Assembly (NCBI GenBank): GCA_036873755.1
Contig: JAVTVY010017227.1
Span: 1 to 64,000 of the forward strand
Direction: 5' to 3'
Source: Hanleya hanleyi
Lineage: Eukaryota; Mollusca; Polyplacophora; Lepidopleurida; Hanleyidae
Length of the DNA: 64,000 nucleotides
Shown here: positions 25,523 through 39,370 of the stretch, piece after piece
Position numbering within the stretch: the first letter of the stretch is position 1
How the letters are laid out: every line of letters begins with the position of its first letter
Translations under genes and position numbers: made by a program
The notes under the pieces: generated by a model
What the model was told of the DNA's origin: nothing
The model's database searches: none
What the model saw: the letters and a program-made list of their open reading frames with translations, nothing else

Positions 25523-27140
25523 GTTCAGTATGGTTACCTTGAGTACAGACTGTGACTTTTGTGGATGGGTTCAGTATGGTTACCTTGAGTACAGACTGTG
25601 ACTTTTGTGGATGGGTTCAGTATGGTTACCTTGAGTACAGACAGTGACTTTTGTGGATGGGTTCAGTATGGTTACCTTGAGTACAGACTGTGACTTTTGT
25701 GGATGGGTTCAGTATGGTTACCTTGAGTACAGACTGTGACTTTTGTGGATGGGTTCAGTATGGTTACCTTGAGTACAGACAGTGACTTTTGTGGATGGGT
25801 TCAGTATGGTTACCTTGAGTACAGACTGTGACTTTTGTGGATGGGTTCAGTATGGCCATCTTGACCTGTGACAGTACAGACAGTGACTGACTTTGTGGAT
25901 GGGTTAGTCATGGTTATTTGAGTACAGACTGTGACTTTTGTGGATGGGTTCAGTATGGTTACCTTGAGTACAGACATAGTGACTTTTGTTGGTTCATGGT
26001 TACCTTGAGTACAGACAGTGACTTTTGTGGATGGGTTCAGTATGGTTACCTTGAGTACAGACAGTGACTTTTGTGGATGGGTTCAGTATGGTTACCTTGA
26101 GTACAGACTGTGACTTTTGTGGATGGGTTCAGTATGGTTACCTTGAGTACAGACTGTGACTTTTGTGGATGGGTTCAGTATGGTTACCTTGAGTACAGAC
26201 TGTGGAACGTTCATGATGGGTTCAGTATGGTTACCTTGAGTACAGACAGTGACTTTTGTGGATGGGTTCAGTATGGTTACCTTGAGTACAGACTGTGACT
26301 TTTGTGGATGGGTTCAGTATGGTTACCTTGAGTACAGACAGTGACTTTTGTGGAGTGGGTTCAGTATGGTTGTACAGTATCAGTACAGACAGTGACATGT
26401 GATGGCTTTGTATTGGGTTCAGTATGGTTACCTTGAGTACAGACTGTGACTTTTGTGGATGGGTTCAGTATGGTTACCTTGAGTACAGACTGTGACTTTT
26501 GTGGATGGGTTCAGTATGGTTACCTTGAGTACAGACAGTGACTTTTGTGGATGGGTTCAGTATGGTTACCTTGAGTACAGACTGTGACTTTTGTGGATGG
26601 GTTCAGTATGGTTACCTTGAGTACAGACAGTGACTTTTGTGGATGGGTTCAGTATGGTTACCTTGAGTACAGACTGTGACTTTTGTGGATGGGTTCAGTA
26701 TGCAGGGGTCGAAATTTACCCCTGTCTGCCTGTCTCTGACAGGTAATTTTTGAAAGAGACCGGTAGAGAAATAAAGTACCTGTCTCTATTGACAGGTAGC
26801 CAATAATTTTGTTTTGGTGTTCAAAATATATCTTCAACGATTTTCATTCAAAACACCTGCTAATAAGTGCAAGTAAACAAGGTGTCATTAATTTATTAGT
26901 GTCTTGCAACATCTAAATTTGTCATTAATCTCGAGTTACATGTATGTGACAATTTCAACGATTGCATGTTCAGGTAATTCTTAAAGGTGACAGGTAAACA
27001 TTTTGGTCACCTGTCTCGTATGACAGGTAAATTATTTTGAATATTTCGACCCCTGGTATGGTTACCTTGAGTACAGACAGTGACTTTTGTGGATGGGTTC
27101 AGTATGGTTACCTTGAGTACAGACTGTGACTTTTGTGGGT
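25523..27140. repeat. 46-bp minisatellite, about 25 or more units, split by an insertion
   Basis: The unit GTTCAGTATGGTTACCTTGA + GTACAGACTGTGACTTTTGT + GGATGG is highly homogeneous. The array is interrupted at 26703-27055 by a CAGGG-ended element. A (GGAT)n tract lies at about 27213-27240. Confidence 0.92.
26703..27055. mobile_element. CAGGGGTCG-ended foldback transposon inside the minisatellite
   Basis: Ends are CAGGGGTCGAAATTTACC and GAATATTTCGACCCCTG, with internal CTGTCTC...TGACAGGTA blocks in both arms. It is flanked by a GTATG duplication, confirmed by the repeat unit it interrupts. It has no coding capacity. Confidence 0.75.
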
Positions 27141-27540
27141 TAGAGAGAGGGGGAGATGAAGAAGGAAGTTTGGCTTGGTTTTGATAATGAGAGATGATAA
27201 TATTATTGGAAGGCTGGATGGATGGATGGATGGATGGATGTACCTGGACATAATCACATTCCATTATACCACAAGTGTATGAAGGTATGAATTTAACCTA
27301 GGCCTTTATCCCGGAAAATTACTTATATTATGCATTCAAGTATATGGATAATGTATGCATGTATAAATTGGCCAGCAGGTTTCTGTGAACAGCCAATTTA
27401 ATTATTCCATCTCGGCTTCCATATTATTCCGCATTAAATCACGTCGGAATATATGCATGTCTTTGCTTTATGATCGGAAGGTAATTTACATACATATAAA
27501 CGACTGTAGTAATTGTATTTGTATTAATTTATTTCACCAG

Positions 27541-27708
27541 GTGTAAGCGGACCCAATAGGAATCGGTGAAGAGTTGAAGGAGAAATTGGAGTTGGACAAC
27601 TTGTCGCACGGTTTACCACAATTTGACAACATTCAGGCATCAGTCGGCAAAAGCATGGGAAGAAAGAAAATACAAATCTCCAGAATTGGAGATGAACGGA
27701 ATCGTCAG
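27541..27708 (+). CDS. Mef2: Mef2 exon with the start codon (coding 27655-27708, residues 1-18)
   Basis: The exon starts after an acceptor TTTCACCAG (27540) and ends at a GT donor (27709). The first 114 bp are 5' UTR; coding begins at the ATG at 27655. It encodes MGRKKIQISRIGDERNRQ, the N-terminal arm and first turn of the MADS DNA-binding domain of myocyte enhancer factor 2, a transcription factor for muscle and neural differentiation. The exon break after Gln18 is the usual one for MEF2 genes. Position 9 Ser and position 12 Gly differ from the residues I know in vertebrate and fly proteins. An upstream non-coding exon must exist but is not identified. Confidence 0.93.
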
Positions 27709-28294
27709 GTGAGATAACGATTAATTATACCTGGATTGTTATTATATTGAGAACGTAATCGTGAATTATGAGTCATAATCATTTAAGGGTACTAAAATAG
27801 GGGAGGGAGAATACATATACTCCAAACTACATGCAAAACAGCTACAAAAAACTGTGGGACAATATTGTATTCAAATTGTGAGAATTCTATGGTTTAAAAA
27901 TAGGAGGGAGAAACTACTTTGGCAAAACTGCTTATCCAAATTCATAGATTAAGTGAAACCTAAACTGATGATTAAAAATAATATTAATAATTGAAGAATA
28001 TCTTTATTCAAGCTTCTTTCTGCATTTAATTATTTTTCCATTGATCTAGGAATTGCAGATTTCATAAGTTTTAATAGACAAATCCAATTTTACGAAGACT
28101 GCATGTTTTTACGCATCTACCGAAATTGGGATATTTTAATGAAAGTGACTTTTTTAACCCTTTCACCGATTCACCCCTGGGTTTGGCTTTGTTTTGGCTA
28201 GGTGTACATTTTTCAACAGGGAATGATCGGTGAAAGGGTAAGAAAATTTGAAATGTTAACTTAAAATATTAAGACGACTTTGTGAAAGAATTTT

Positions 28295-28600
28295 CAAATT
28301 GGATAATGTGTTCTCATTGGTCCAGAGAACTATCAAATTAGATAATGTGTTCTCATTGTAACCAGAGAATTTTCAGATTGGATAATGTGTTCTCATTGGC
28401 CCAGAGAACTATCAAATTGGATAATGTGTTCTCATTGGTCCAGAGAACTATCAAATTGGATAATGTGTTCTCAATGGTCCAGAGAACTATCAAATTGGGT
28501 AATGTGTTCTCATTGGTCCAGAGAACTATCAGATTGGATAATGTGTTCTCAATGGTCCAGAGAACTTTCAAATTGGGTAATTTGTTCTCATTGTTCTAGA
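28295..28600. repeat. 39-bp tandem repeat, about eight units
   Basis: Unit of the type AAATTGGATAATGTGTTCTC + ATTGGTCCAGAGAACTATC, with small variants. Confidence 0.9.
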
Positions 28601-29242
28601 GATCTATCGAGATATTTTGAAGAAAATAGCAGTCTAATTTCTTGGGAAATGTGTACTTTTTCTATGAAAATACATTTTTCATGGAATTCCAATCGAATCC
28701 CATATAATAATAGAGTAGGATTAAATCATTGAAGTAGACCACACAGATTCATGATGATGACCCCATGATTGTATCCCTTATTTTGGATATATCACGTTTA
28801 ATAACAAAAAATCACACTTACATTTCATTTTCCGAATTGTCTAGTTGTTACATGTAAATAAGGAGAGAGAGAGAGAATTAAGGTTTAACGTTGCATTCAG
28901 CAATATTTCCACTATACAGCGACGATACATGTATTACTAACACGCCAAGATGTGATATTAATTCAAAGCATATAATATCAAGGACTGTATGAAGTGATCA
29001 TCATAGCTGTGATTACTTATATAGATAATTGTAGAAACCATAGCAACTGCCATCACTTTTTCAGACATTTCTTGGCTTTTAAAGGATAACTGTAAGCTTG
29101 AAAAATAGAATGCAGCGGCGAAGTAGGATTATGCAGGATTTAGTAAGAAGTGGTGAAATCTCTCACAACCTGTCCATGTGGGGGATATAAGACATCAATT
29201 TACACACAACTGAACTACGTTATATCTAATGTATGATGATTA

Positions 29243-30160
29243 GCAGGGCTCGAATTTGGATAAAAAAATTACATGCACAGTGTGCACCTAAATTTTTCAT
29301 GTACATGCACAGCAATTTGCCTACATGCACCAAAAAAAAAATCCTACGCAAATTTGTCCTGAAATCTGTAAACTCTACGAGTTTGGGCTCTTCTAATGCC
29401 AGGCATCAGTGTTATATACAGGGTCTCACAACGTCCTTTAAAAGAACTCCTCTAATAATTCAAATGCATCAATATTTGGAAAAAACAAATGTTTTGCCAC
29501 TAAGTCAAATATTTTGATGAATCTTAATGGTGTTGAGATGTATCACTCTTGAGGACGGCATATGTACTAAACACCCTACCATTTCTTCTTACTATTTTTT
29601 TGTTGCTTTTTCAAATCGACAAATTTACAAAAAATCGACAAATTTCCCTGTTGTTGTTGTTGTTGCGGGATTCGTGCGTGTTTCTGCAACATCATCTGGA
29701 CTCTTCTACGGATTCAACTGCAGCCTGACTCTCACTTCCCACTTCCTCAGCAGGGTCAGTGTTTTACTCTGTTTATTTGCCAACCGGCTGCAGAAAAAAG
29801 CTTGAATGTTGCTCTCTGATGTTCACATCGTTTTGTACAGTTTGCATTTGTCACACACGAGGTGAAAGGTTAAGCGGACTAAGAAATATTGTGGAGCGTC
29901 TACTGTGGGAGATACCCGAGATAAAAATACCCATGGGGGTAATTCAATGCACATGTAGCTTGGACATTTTCTAGCAAAATTTTCAAGACAATTGGCAGTC
30001 CGCCATAAGTTATAGTCATCATGATCGATGGTCCATTTTTCAACACTTTGTTTGCAAATGCAGCTACATGCACGCTGTGCACCTGACGATCTAAACTTAC
30101 GTGCACCGTGGAAAAAATACATGCATTTGTGCATGTGTGCAATGCTAATTTCGAGCCTTG
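29243..30160. mobile_element. CAGGGCTCG-ended DNA transposon-like insertion
   Basis: Ends are CAGGGCTCGAATTTGG and AATTTCGAGCCTTG with a flanking ATTAG duplication. Both arms carry ACATGCAC...GTGCACCT blocks. Short open frames inside do not resemble a known transposase. Confidence 0.65.
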
Positions 30161-31311
30161 ATTAGATGTCTTCATGACAGATCCGCGACATTTTGGCACA
30201 AAGTGGAGGATATGACATATCGGCATATGACATTTTGGCAACTTCTGGCAACTTTGATTTTCAATCGTACTGATCTGGGCCGTAACACATGTTCATTGCA
30301 TAGTATTAATAGGTCCTACATATCTAATGCTTTGACTCTCTTAAATTTCATTGAATTTGACACCTGGACAATCACTGCAAACGTTTACATCTTCACTTTA
30401 TAATGGACCAATACCTTGTTATAATGACGGGCAAGTGTAATACAATGAGACCTGTGTAAAAGTGACCAAACTTGAGACCAGATCATAGTGTTGGTTTGGA
30501 CAGGATTCTGGTTTATCAAATTTCAAAACCGCTTAAATTTAATCCTTTCACCGATCTACTCATGGGTTTGGCTTTATATATGCTAGGTGTATATTTTCAA
30601 ACAGCGAATGATTGGTGAAAGGGTTAAGTATAATGTCAGTATTTAGAGGTTGGTCGGTTTACCCAGGTGTCAGTATTCACAGGTTTCACTGTCCTTAATT
30701 TCTGTAGGGGTACATTTACCTGTGCAATTGAATCCATACAAATGACATTTGCTGTGTGTGTAAGTTTTTCTCATTTCTTTCTCTTATTCTTAATTATTTT
30801 TACGACTCCAACTCGTGATTTGTGACCAAACCTATTTGATTCATCCTATATGTTCTGACCACAGGGGACCATGTAGGCATTGTGGAAGAACATGGCCATT
30901 TAATGAAAGACTATTAAACAATGAAGTAGTTCCTGTTAAGACCCAGGTTAACAGAATGTAGCCTACTTTTAAGTAAAATTGAAAGATCCTCTGAAGAAGC
31001 AGAAAATACAGGTCACGGAATAAAGACCAATTTTCAGTATGTGCTCTCAATTCATATTATGAGGGTGGATAAGACAAACAGATGAATACACATATGCAGT
31101 ACTAAGTGACTTGACTTTCAAGGATGGATGTGTTAGCTAATGCTTCTATCTTACTTGCCACCCTCACAATTAGCCACAGCACAATTGCCGACGTAAATCT
31201 TCGGGCATAATCGGTTCATCTCAGCAATTTTTATCATGACTTTTGCTGAGGAGAATTTCCCGAATACTCAAGTTTTCAGATGGTGAAAACAGTAGAACTC
31301 TCCATATACAT

Positions 31312-31540
31312 GTAGTACGGCATATCACATTAAGCACACCGGTTCTCGTCAGATCACCGAAGTTGAGCAACGTGGAGCTCGGCCAATACTGGGATGGGTG
31401 ACCGGGTGCTGTACTGGCTGGGCTGATCAGTGTCCAGCATAATAGGAACTGTGTACACTCTCATGATATGGACACTCTCATGATATGACTGGAAAAAATG
31501 TTGAAAACGACGTTAAATCCTACTCACTCACTGACTCTAT
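31312..31540 (+). mobile_element. 5S-rRNA-derived SINE
   Basis: The head (31314-31413) follows 5S rRNA: TCTCGTCAGATCACCGAAGT, then GCTCGG, then ACTGGGATGGGTGACC and GGGTGCTGT, which includes the internal control region used by RNA polymerase III. A non-5S body follows, and the tail ends GACGTTAAATCCTACTCACT with an (ACTC)n repeat. It is too diverged in its 5' third to be a functional 5S gene. Confidence 0.7.
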
Positions 31541-31842
31541 GAAGTGAGAAGTGACAGCAGCTATCTGATGGGATCTACGGTAGAGCCAGATTGCATAGGA
31601 AGTAATGAAAAAACTGTTCATCTCTTACGAATTATGAAATTAGTATGGTAAATTAAGTTTATAAATGAAGGTAAATGCACAATTGTCAAAATCCTTTACA
31701 TTTTTGCCACAGAATGGAAATTAGTAATACAGGATCATATACTTCGATATCTCCGACTGACATTCTGGCCTACCAAATCCTACGTTATGTTTATGGACTA
31801 ACTTAATCTCCCCATACAGATGAGTTATAATTTCTTTGACAC

Positions 31843-32562
31843 AGCAGTCTATAACCCAAAACATGATCCAAACCCAGCAGTCTATAACCCAAAACATGAT
31901 CCAAACACAGCAGTCTATAACCCAAAACGTGATCCAAACAGCGGTCTATAACCCAAAACGTGATCCAAACAGCGGTCTATAACCCAAAACATGATCCAAA
32001 CACAGAGGTCTATAACCCAAAACATGATCCAAACACAGCGGTCTATAACCCAAAACATGATCCAAACACAGCAGTCCATAACCCAAAACATGATCCAAAC
32101 ACAGCAGTCTATAACCCAAAACATGATCCAAACACAGCAGTCTATAACCCAAAACATGATCCAAACCCAGCAGTCTATAACCCAAAACATGATCCAAACA
32201 CAGCAGTCTATAACCCAAAACGTGATCCAAACAGCGGTCTATAACCCAAAACATGATCCAAACACAGCAGTCCATAACCCAAAACATGATCCAAACACAG
32301 CAGTCTATAACCCAAAACATGATCCAAACACAGCAGTCTATAACCCAAAACATGATCCAAACACAGCAGTCTATAACCCAAAACGTGATCCAAACAGCGG
32401 TCTATAACCCAAAACATGATCCAAACACAGAGGTCTATAACCCAAAACATGATCCAAACACAGCAGTCCATAATCCAAAACATGATCCAAACACAGCAGT
32501 CTATAACCCAAAACATGATCCAAACACAGCAGTCTATAACCCAAAACATGATCTAAACAGGC
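31843..32562. repeat. 33/30-bp tandem repeat, about 23 units
   Basis: Unit CAGTCTATAACCCAAAACAT + GATCCAAACACAG, with occasional 30-bp variants lacking ACA. Because most units are 33 bp, repetitive open frames run through it on both strands; none is likely to be a gene. Confidence 0.9.
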
Positions 32563-35511
32563 GGAATGCATCCTGAGGCGAATGCACGCGAGACAATGGT
32601 GGATTGTAATATTGACACCAAGGTGAAATGTGGAGATGTTTCATCGTTCTGCCACGCAGTGTCACATGGGCTGGATCAACCTGAATTCGGTGACAAATTT
32701 CATGTCTGATGTACAAGGAATCGTTGTTAACGTTTTTCACGCGATGGTGATGGAGAAGTCATGTCACACCGCTCAAAAGAAACTGTTTTTCTTCTTCTCT
32801 AGACATTTTCACGTTGAACATTAATTGTTGAAGAGTCTTGTTTGAGGATGCGCTCTCTGCTGCTCGTAATCAATTCATCTTGCCTGGCACATCCTATGAC
32901 CTCTTGACTGGCCGGTTAAAAACTCGTCTCAGACTGGAGGGCACATAGTACAATCATATCGCTGCTTGTCAAAGCAGGAGATCCTCTACATAACACAATT
33001 ACTGGTTTGTACACATGTTGAACTTCAACAGGAAAGACTCGCAAGAGACGTCAAGAAACTTTTTTCCCCTTCCAAAACACCAGCTGCATAATGATTCTAT
33101 TGTCCCAAACTCATTATGGGCTATTCGTCTTTAATGTTTCTACTAATGAATACCCTTTCTGTTTTCATCTGTGCATGTTTTTTTTCTTAATCCCTTCTTC
33201 TTGGTTATTGCAATCAGAGGTAAACTTCATATAAATACATGCCAGAGATACACATACTTAAGTGGGGTTTTTTTCCCCGAACTTTGATGTGAAATTCCAG
33301 TATTTCACCTTAAAACTGATGAGTGTCTGAGATGCTTTACTTCAACGATATCTATTGGTGAGCTGATGGCCTGGATTAAAGCAGACACCAGACAAAGCTG
33401 ATCTATGTCCATATTTATGCCCTCTCCGTTTTCAATGTTTTTTGGGGACATGAGAGAGTGTTTTTTTTAGAAATGATTTCTAAGGTTCAGAACTTAGGAA
33501 TGTCAATTAAGAATTCAGTGAATGTGTTAAGTTTGTCTTGAAATTTCTGCTGGACTGAATTTAACATAAGACTGCAGTAAACTGCATCATACGGCTTTTA
33601 TCATAAACATTTTGACCCAAATTCACAATCATAATGGGTTTTTAGATGGTTGTCATGGCAACGTATTATAAAATATCCTCAGGTAGCTATACTGTCAACT
33701 AAATCAAATAGGATTAGATGAAACTAACAGACACTGTTGGTATTGGAGATTCCCATTCTTTTGTTCTGTGATTCCTCAGTTTTATGGTGAAAAACATAAG
33801 ATGCCAGATGAACAAGGCTAATTTGTCATTTTAATTGCATAAGTTATACTAATTTAATTGTAATACTTAATTTATTCAATCTGGGTTAAAATATTTCCTC
33901 ATTTAAAGAATAAAACATAGATAAAATTTTTGTAAAGATTGCACATTTTGTACAATTGAGACAGTCTGGTCAGATAAGATTGAACAATATTATATGAAGA
34001 CATGTCAACTTGTTTTAAACAGATTAAAGATAATAAAAAAAATGTTCAATCTTCACCATGTTAATCAGACTGCAAAGTAATATTACTGGCAGGCTTCACA
34101 AATCTGATCAACAATTTCTTAATCAAATTTTGAGATCTTTTCCTTACCCCCCGCTAGAAACAAACACTGTCACTGTTTGCCCACACTAACTAACTCTTTG
34201 TGCAGCACACGTGAACAGTTATCTGATTGGAACGTGAAAAAGTCCAATAAATGTGTTTGATCAGGGTTTGGCAGATGTTTTCAGTATGATGCACTCCTTT
34301 ATATGAAATTGTGGTAAAAAAACGTCAGACAATTGCAGCCCGAGTAATTAATGGTTTGTACAGTCAACTGGTGTATATCGGCTTCTTTTCTTATCACAAA
34401 TATTTGATAGCTAAAAATATGCCACGTTCTCTCTGGCTGATCTAAAATTAGTCCCAACAACAGAAACAGTGCAGACATACTTATAACGAGGTGTTGTAAT
34501 GCCGATTATAAATTGCCCCTGGTTATATAGGAAATATAAAATATGAAAAAAGTATAAACAACTCATTGACACATTCTCGTCATTGCTCTAATTAAATATC
34601 TTTATAAATACAACTGGCGGAGCTTTATGGATGAGTGGTACTTGTAGGATGATGTGTTTTCAGAGTGAGTAGTATTAAAACTTCTTATCTCATCATCCAA
34701 GACTCACTTTAACATGTTTTTTTTTCCTTTATCTGGTGTTTAATCTTACAAAAATGTACCTCATGCTTATGAGTGGAAGTGTTCGTCAACATGCTCTTTT
34801 TTTATGAGAAAATTCTTCAGTTGGACTTCTCCTGCATTTGTTTTTAAAATTTAAATCTTAAACTAAATGACCATAATGATTTGTAATCAATGATTGTCAA
34901 ATATTTGACTTCTTTGTAACAAATTCCAGTAAAAACAATGATTATTGTAACAACTTTTTTTTATCAAATCTGCCATTTTGTACAACCATGTGCTCTTATG
35001 ATCACTGCAAACGATGTTTGATGAGAGGCAGTTGAAGTTGTTGACCAGAGCCGAATAAAATTGATGGTAGCACAAAATGTATTATCTGAAGTAACATATA
35101 AGAGCATCATGGCCACAGTAACTGTGCAAACTGCACAATTTTATAACAACTTGTTAACTGTGCATTTATTGAGTGTTTAGCAAAGTTGTGTGAAGTGTAC
35201 ACATGTGTCAAGTGCAGGTGTTCATTTGGGATATTCTATTTCACAAGTCCGGTTAGAAAAGGGATGTCTGCTTTCATACAAGTCACAATCAAATAAGACA
35301 AACAAATAAATGACAAGATAGAAGTTTAACTGTTGTTTCCATCATGAAATTGATTAACAAAGTGACAGAAATAGACCTATATCCATGGATGTTCCACAAA
35401 GCCTGACTCAGCTGACAGAATCACTCCCCATTTGAGAGACCACATACACGCGTCCACTGATATCAGCACGATGCCAACCGAGATGGGAGCATCATGCCAG
35501 TATCAGTGGAC

Positions 35512-36450
35512 CAGTTTTTACCCCTCGGCCAACTTTGGCCTAGGGGTATTGTCGTCATCATGTACGCCTGTCCGTACGTACGTCCGTACGTCCGTCCGTC
35601 CGTTACCGCGATATCTACAGAACCGTTTCATGCATGGCAACCAAACTTGTTACATCTATTTATCTTCACGTAAATCAGAAGCCTATCGAAAATGAGTCAT
35701 CTCGGACAATATTTTGCAGAGTTATGCCCCTTTTTACAAATAAAAATCCATTTATGATTTGTTATTGTGATAATTTCAGAACTGTTCCATATACAACATC
35801 CTAACGTGATACAGTTGTTTCTCTTGACCTGAACTAGATGCCTATCAAAAATGAGTCGTGTCAGAAAGTATTTTGCAGAGTTATGCCCCTTGTCTAATAA
35901 AATCCGTTACCGCGATATCTACAGAACCGTTTCATGCATGGCAACCAAACTTGTTACATCTATTTATCTTCACGTAAATCAGAAGCCTATCGAAAATGAG
36001 TCATCTCGGATAATATTTTGTAGAGTTATGCCCCTTTTTACAAATAAAAATCCATTTATGATTTATTGTGATAATTTCAGAACCGTTCCATATACAACAT
36101 CCTAACGTGATACAGTTGTTTCTCTTGACCTGAACTAGATGCCTATCGAAAATGAGTCGTGTCAGAAAGTATTTTGCAGAGTTATGCCCCTTGTCTAATA
36201 AAATCCACTAATTCCTATGTTAAGTTTGCATATAATTTCTATATCATGTTTGTATACTATCACATTTATTTATTTATTGGATGACTGATTTATTGATTTA
36301 TTCTCTTACACAATGCGAAGAATGCCTGCAAATCTGTTTTGAAAATGACACTAGATGCCTATCAAAAATGAATCGTGTCAGAAAGTATGCCCCTTGTCTA
36401 ACAAAATCCACTAATAATTCCTATGTTAAGTTTGCATATTATTTCTATAT
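35512..36450. repeat. Dispersed host repeat with two ~303-bp internal units
   Basis: It starts with CCCCTCGGCCAACTTTGGCC and a (CGTC)n tract. GTTACCGCGATATCTACAGA recurs at 35602 and 35905. Partial units follow, with a further duplicated block near 36210 and 36413. Confidence 0.7.
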
Positions 36451-36936
36451 CATGTTAGTATACTATCACATTTATTTATTGATTGGATGACTGATTTATT
36501 CATTTATTCTCTTAGACAATGCAAAGAATGCTTGCAAATCTGTTTTGAAATGACATACATGTGCCATTTAGTATACATGTACTGTATTTATCTAGCCATG
36601 TGTACTGTTGTTTTGGTGAGACATCGATACAGCTCTTTCAATTTATTCCAGAAACAAATTAATTTAAGGGGAGGAAAACTTTTCTTTTTTTCAAAGAAAG
36701 TACACTTACAATACCAGGGGTAAATATTTCTTCCCACAAGCCAATCAATTGGTAGAGACACCCTTACATTATAATAGCTGGGGTTCAGAGCCGAGGGGTT
36801 TCGATAGCGCAGCTTCATGTTTCAACAAAGGGAAGAAAGGATGTCAAAGTTTACCATATTTTTTTTAACATTTCATTATAATCTTGGTTGATAATCAATT
36901 TGAATAGTGCAATAGAATAGATATAATGTTTTAATA

Positions 36937-37068
36937 GGCATGTTCAATGGTTATTTTATGAACGGTTAGTTTGGAAAAGTTTATAAATTTTGGGGTGCGG
37001 GTTTCGCCCTTGCCCTAAAATATAAACTTTCCCAAACTAACCATGCATAAAATAACCACACCTATGAA
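36937..37068. mobile_element. Foldback element (MITE-like), 130 bp
   Basis: The arms (GGTTATTTTATG, GGTTAGTTTGG, AAAGTTTATA on the left) pair with their complements on the right around a GGTGCGGGTTTCGCCCTTGC centre. No coding capacity. Confidence 0.6.
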
Positions 37069-37727
37069 AACTTTGTTTCTTAAATCTTCACCACGTGGCA
37101 AGTGCAGGTTTACAACAACAAGAAGAACAACATGCTTGAAACGCAACCCCACATACGTAAATAAATCACTGAACTTTGATATTTGCATGCCCTTTACTCT
37201 GCACGTGCAAGTTGATATTTATTCATCCTAGGTAGCAAGCTTTTAATAATGATAATAATAAGGGATCACATTTGTTCAAAACATTTCAGAGGCCAAATGG
37301 TGAGTAGGCAATAATTTTGTAGTCGCTGATTATTTTATTGTGTTTTCGGATTTGCACAAGTGTTAAATAAAAAATCAATAAAGAATACTTATGTTCGATT
37401 TTGTGGGTGTGAAAATCTTACTTGTCACATAGTCGGAAGAACGAAACAGCATCCACACTCTTTCACAATTCCTGAGAGGACGTCTCAGAAACACATGTGA
37501 TGTCATGGACACCTGGGTGGCGAGTCCATAATCCCCATTAACCTACATCATCTTAGGAATTTCAATTCTGCAGGCCTTCAAATAGCACCCATAATCCTGT
37601 GTTAAACACTCTTCCCAAATTAGAATGCACCCAAATTAAAGAGCAATAAAATGTTTTCCTTGCATTGAAAATTAATTTTGAGTTATGTTCATGGAGATCA
37701 CTCCTCAATTAAGTGTCATTTTTTATA

Positions 37728-39370
37728 CGCCCGCCAAAAGGCGGACGTATTATGTGATGGCGGTTTCCGTCCGTCTGTCGGGGCGTCTGTCCGTCTGTCC
37801 GTCCCTCGTGTCCGGTCTATAACTGGGACAGTTTTCTATCTACAGCTCTAATTTTTGGTGAGTGGATACCCTACGGGGAGACGATGTGTCGCGTACTAAA
37901 ATGAAGGTCAAGGTCAGAGGTCAAAGGTCACTAGCCTAAGGGAAATCACTGAAGTGTTCGTGTCCGGTCTATATCTGTGAACGTTTTCTATCCACAGTTG
38001 CAATTTTTCGTGAGTGGATACACTAGGTGGAGACGATGTGTCGCGTATCAAAATTGAGGTCGAGGTCAGAGGTCAAAGGTCACTGTTGCCTAGAATCAGG
38101 AAATCATTGATCATTGACAGTTTTCTAGTACAGTTCTAATTTTTGGTGAGTGGATGCCCTAGGGGGGAACAATGTCTTTCATACCACATGTAGGTCGAGG
38201 TCAGAGGTCAAAGGTCAGTGTGACAGAAAAATCAGGAAATCATTAAAAATTTCTAATTTTTTGTGAGTGGATTCAATAGGGGGGAAATGAAGTGTCGCAT
38301 ACCGAAAAATAGGTCAAGGTCAAAGGTCACTGTGACCCCAAAATCAGGAATGTATTAAAAATATTTTTTTTTTATCAGTAGATACATTAGGGGGACATGA
38401 AGTGTTACCTAGCAAAATGTAGGTCAAGGTCAAAGGAAAAGGTCACTGTGACCCTATCAAGGTCAAAGGTCAGTGTGGCCTAAAATCAGGAAATCATTAA
38501 AAATTTCAATTTTTTTGTAAGTGGATTCAATAGGGCGAAATGAAGTGTCGCATACCAAAAATTAGGTCAAGGTCAAAGGTCACTGTGACCACGAAATCAG
38601 GAAATTATTAAAATAACATGTTTTTGTGTCAGTAGATACATTAGGGGGACACGATCTGTCATACCAAAATGTAGGTCAAGTGACCTGGTCAAAGGTCAAG
38701 GTCACTGTGACCCCGAAATCGAGAAATTGTTAAAAATCATGATTTTTTTGTGTCCATTGAGAAATTACGGGGAGACTATTTGTCATCTACCAAAATTTAG
38801 GTCAAGGTCAATAGTCAAGGTCACTGTGACTCCGGAAACAAGAAATCTTTGGAAATTGCTTTTTTTTGTGTCGGTACATACATTAGGGGGACATGATGTA
38901 GCACATACCAAAATGTAGGTCAATGTCGAACGTCTAGGTCACCTACCCCCAAAATCATGAAATTCATACAAATCATGATTTTTTGTGTCCATTGATACAT
39001 TGAGGGAAGACGATGTGTCGTGTACCAAAATTTTGGTCAAGGTCAAAGGTCAAGTTCACTGATCTCAAAATCATTAAAATATAACTTTTTTTCTGCCAGT
39101 AGATACATTAGAGGGACATGTGTTAAATATCAAAATGTGAGTCAACGGTCAAGGTCACTGTGACCCCAAAAGCAAGAAATCATTAAAAGTCACAGAAGAC
39201 GAAGTCGTGTAATGCGATATTGCGTTCTGTCCATTCATCCATTAACATTACATTCTCAGAAGCACAAAATTGTAGGCTAGCTACCAAGTGGAATCAAGGC
39301 TATTAAACAACCTTGAAATTTGGACCAATGTAATTCCAGATACGCGGGCGTATATTGAAGCCCCTTGGGC
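37728..39370. repeat. Dispersed host repeat: tandem ~120-bp AGGTCAAGGTCA-rich units
   Basis: Bounded by TTATACGCCCGCCAAAAGGC on the left and GGGCGTATATTGAAGCCCCT on the right. The interior is about a dozen units with AAGGTCACTGTGACC and AAATCAGGAAATCATTAAAA. Fragments of the same family occur at 46920-47335. Confidence 0.8.

Noticed and set aside
31312..31415. A functional 5S rRNA gene
   Set aside because: The 5' third does not match 5S and the sequence continues into a SINE body and ACTC tail.
31843..32562. Repetitive proteins of about 90-138 residues in the 33-bp array
   Set aside because: Frames exist on both strands only because most units are 33 bp; no promoter, start context or family.
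35432..36105. Short frames in the 303-bp host repeat
   Set aside because: Repeat-derived, interrupted, and without family resemblance.
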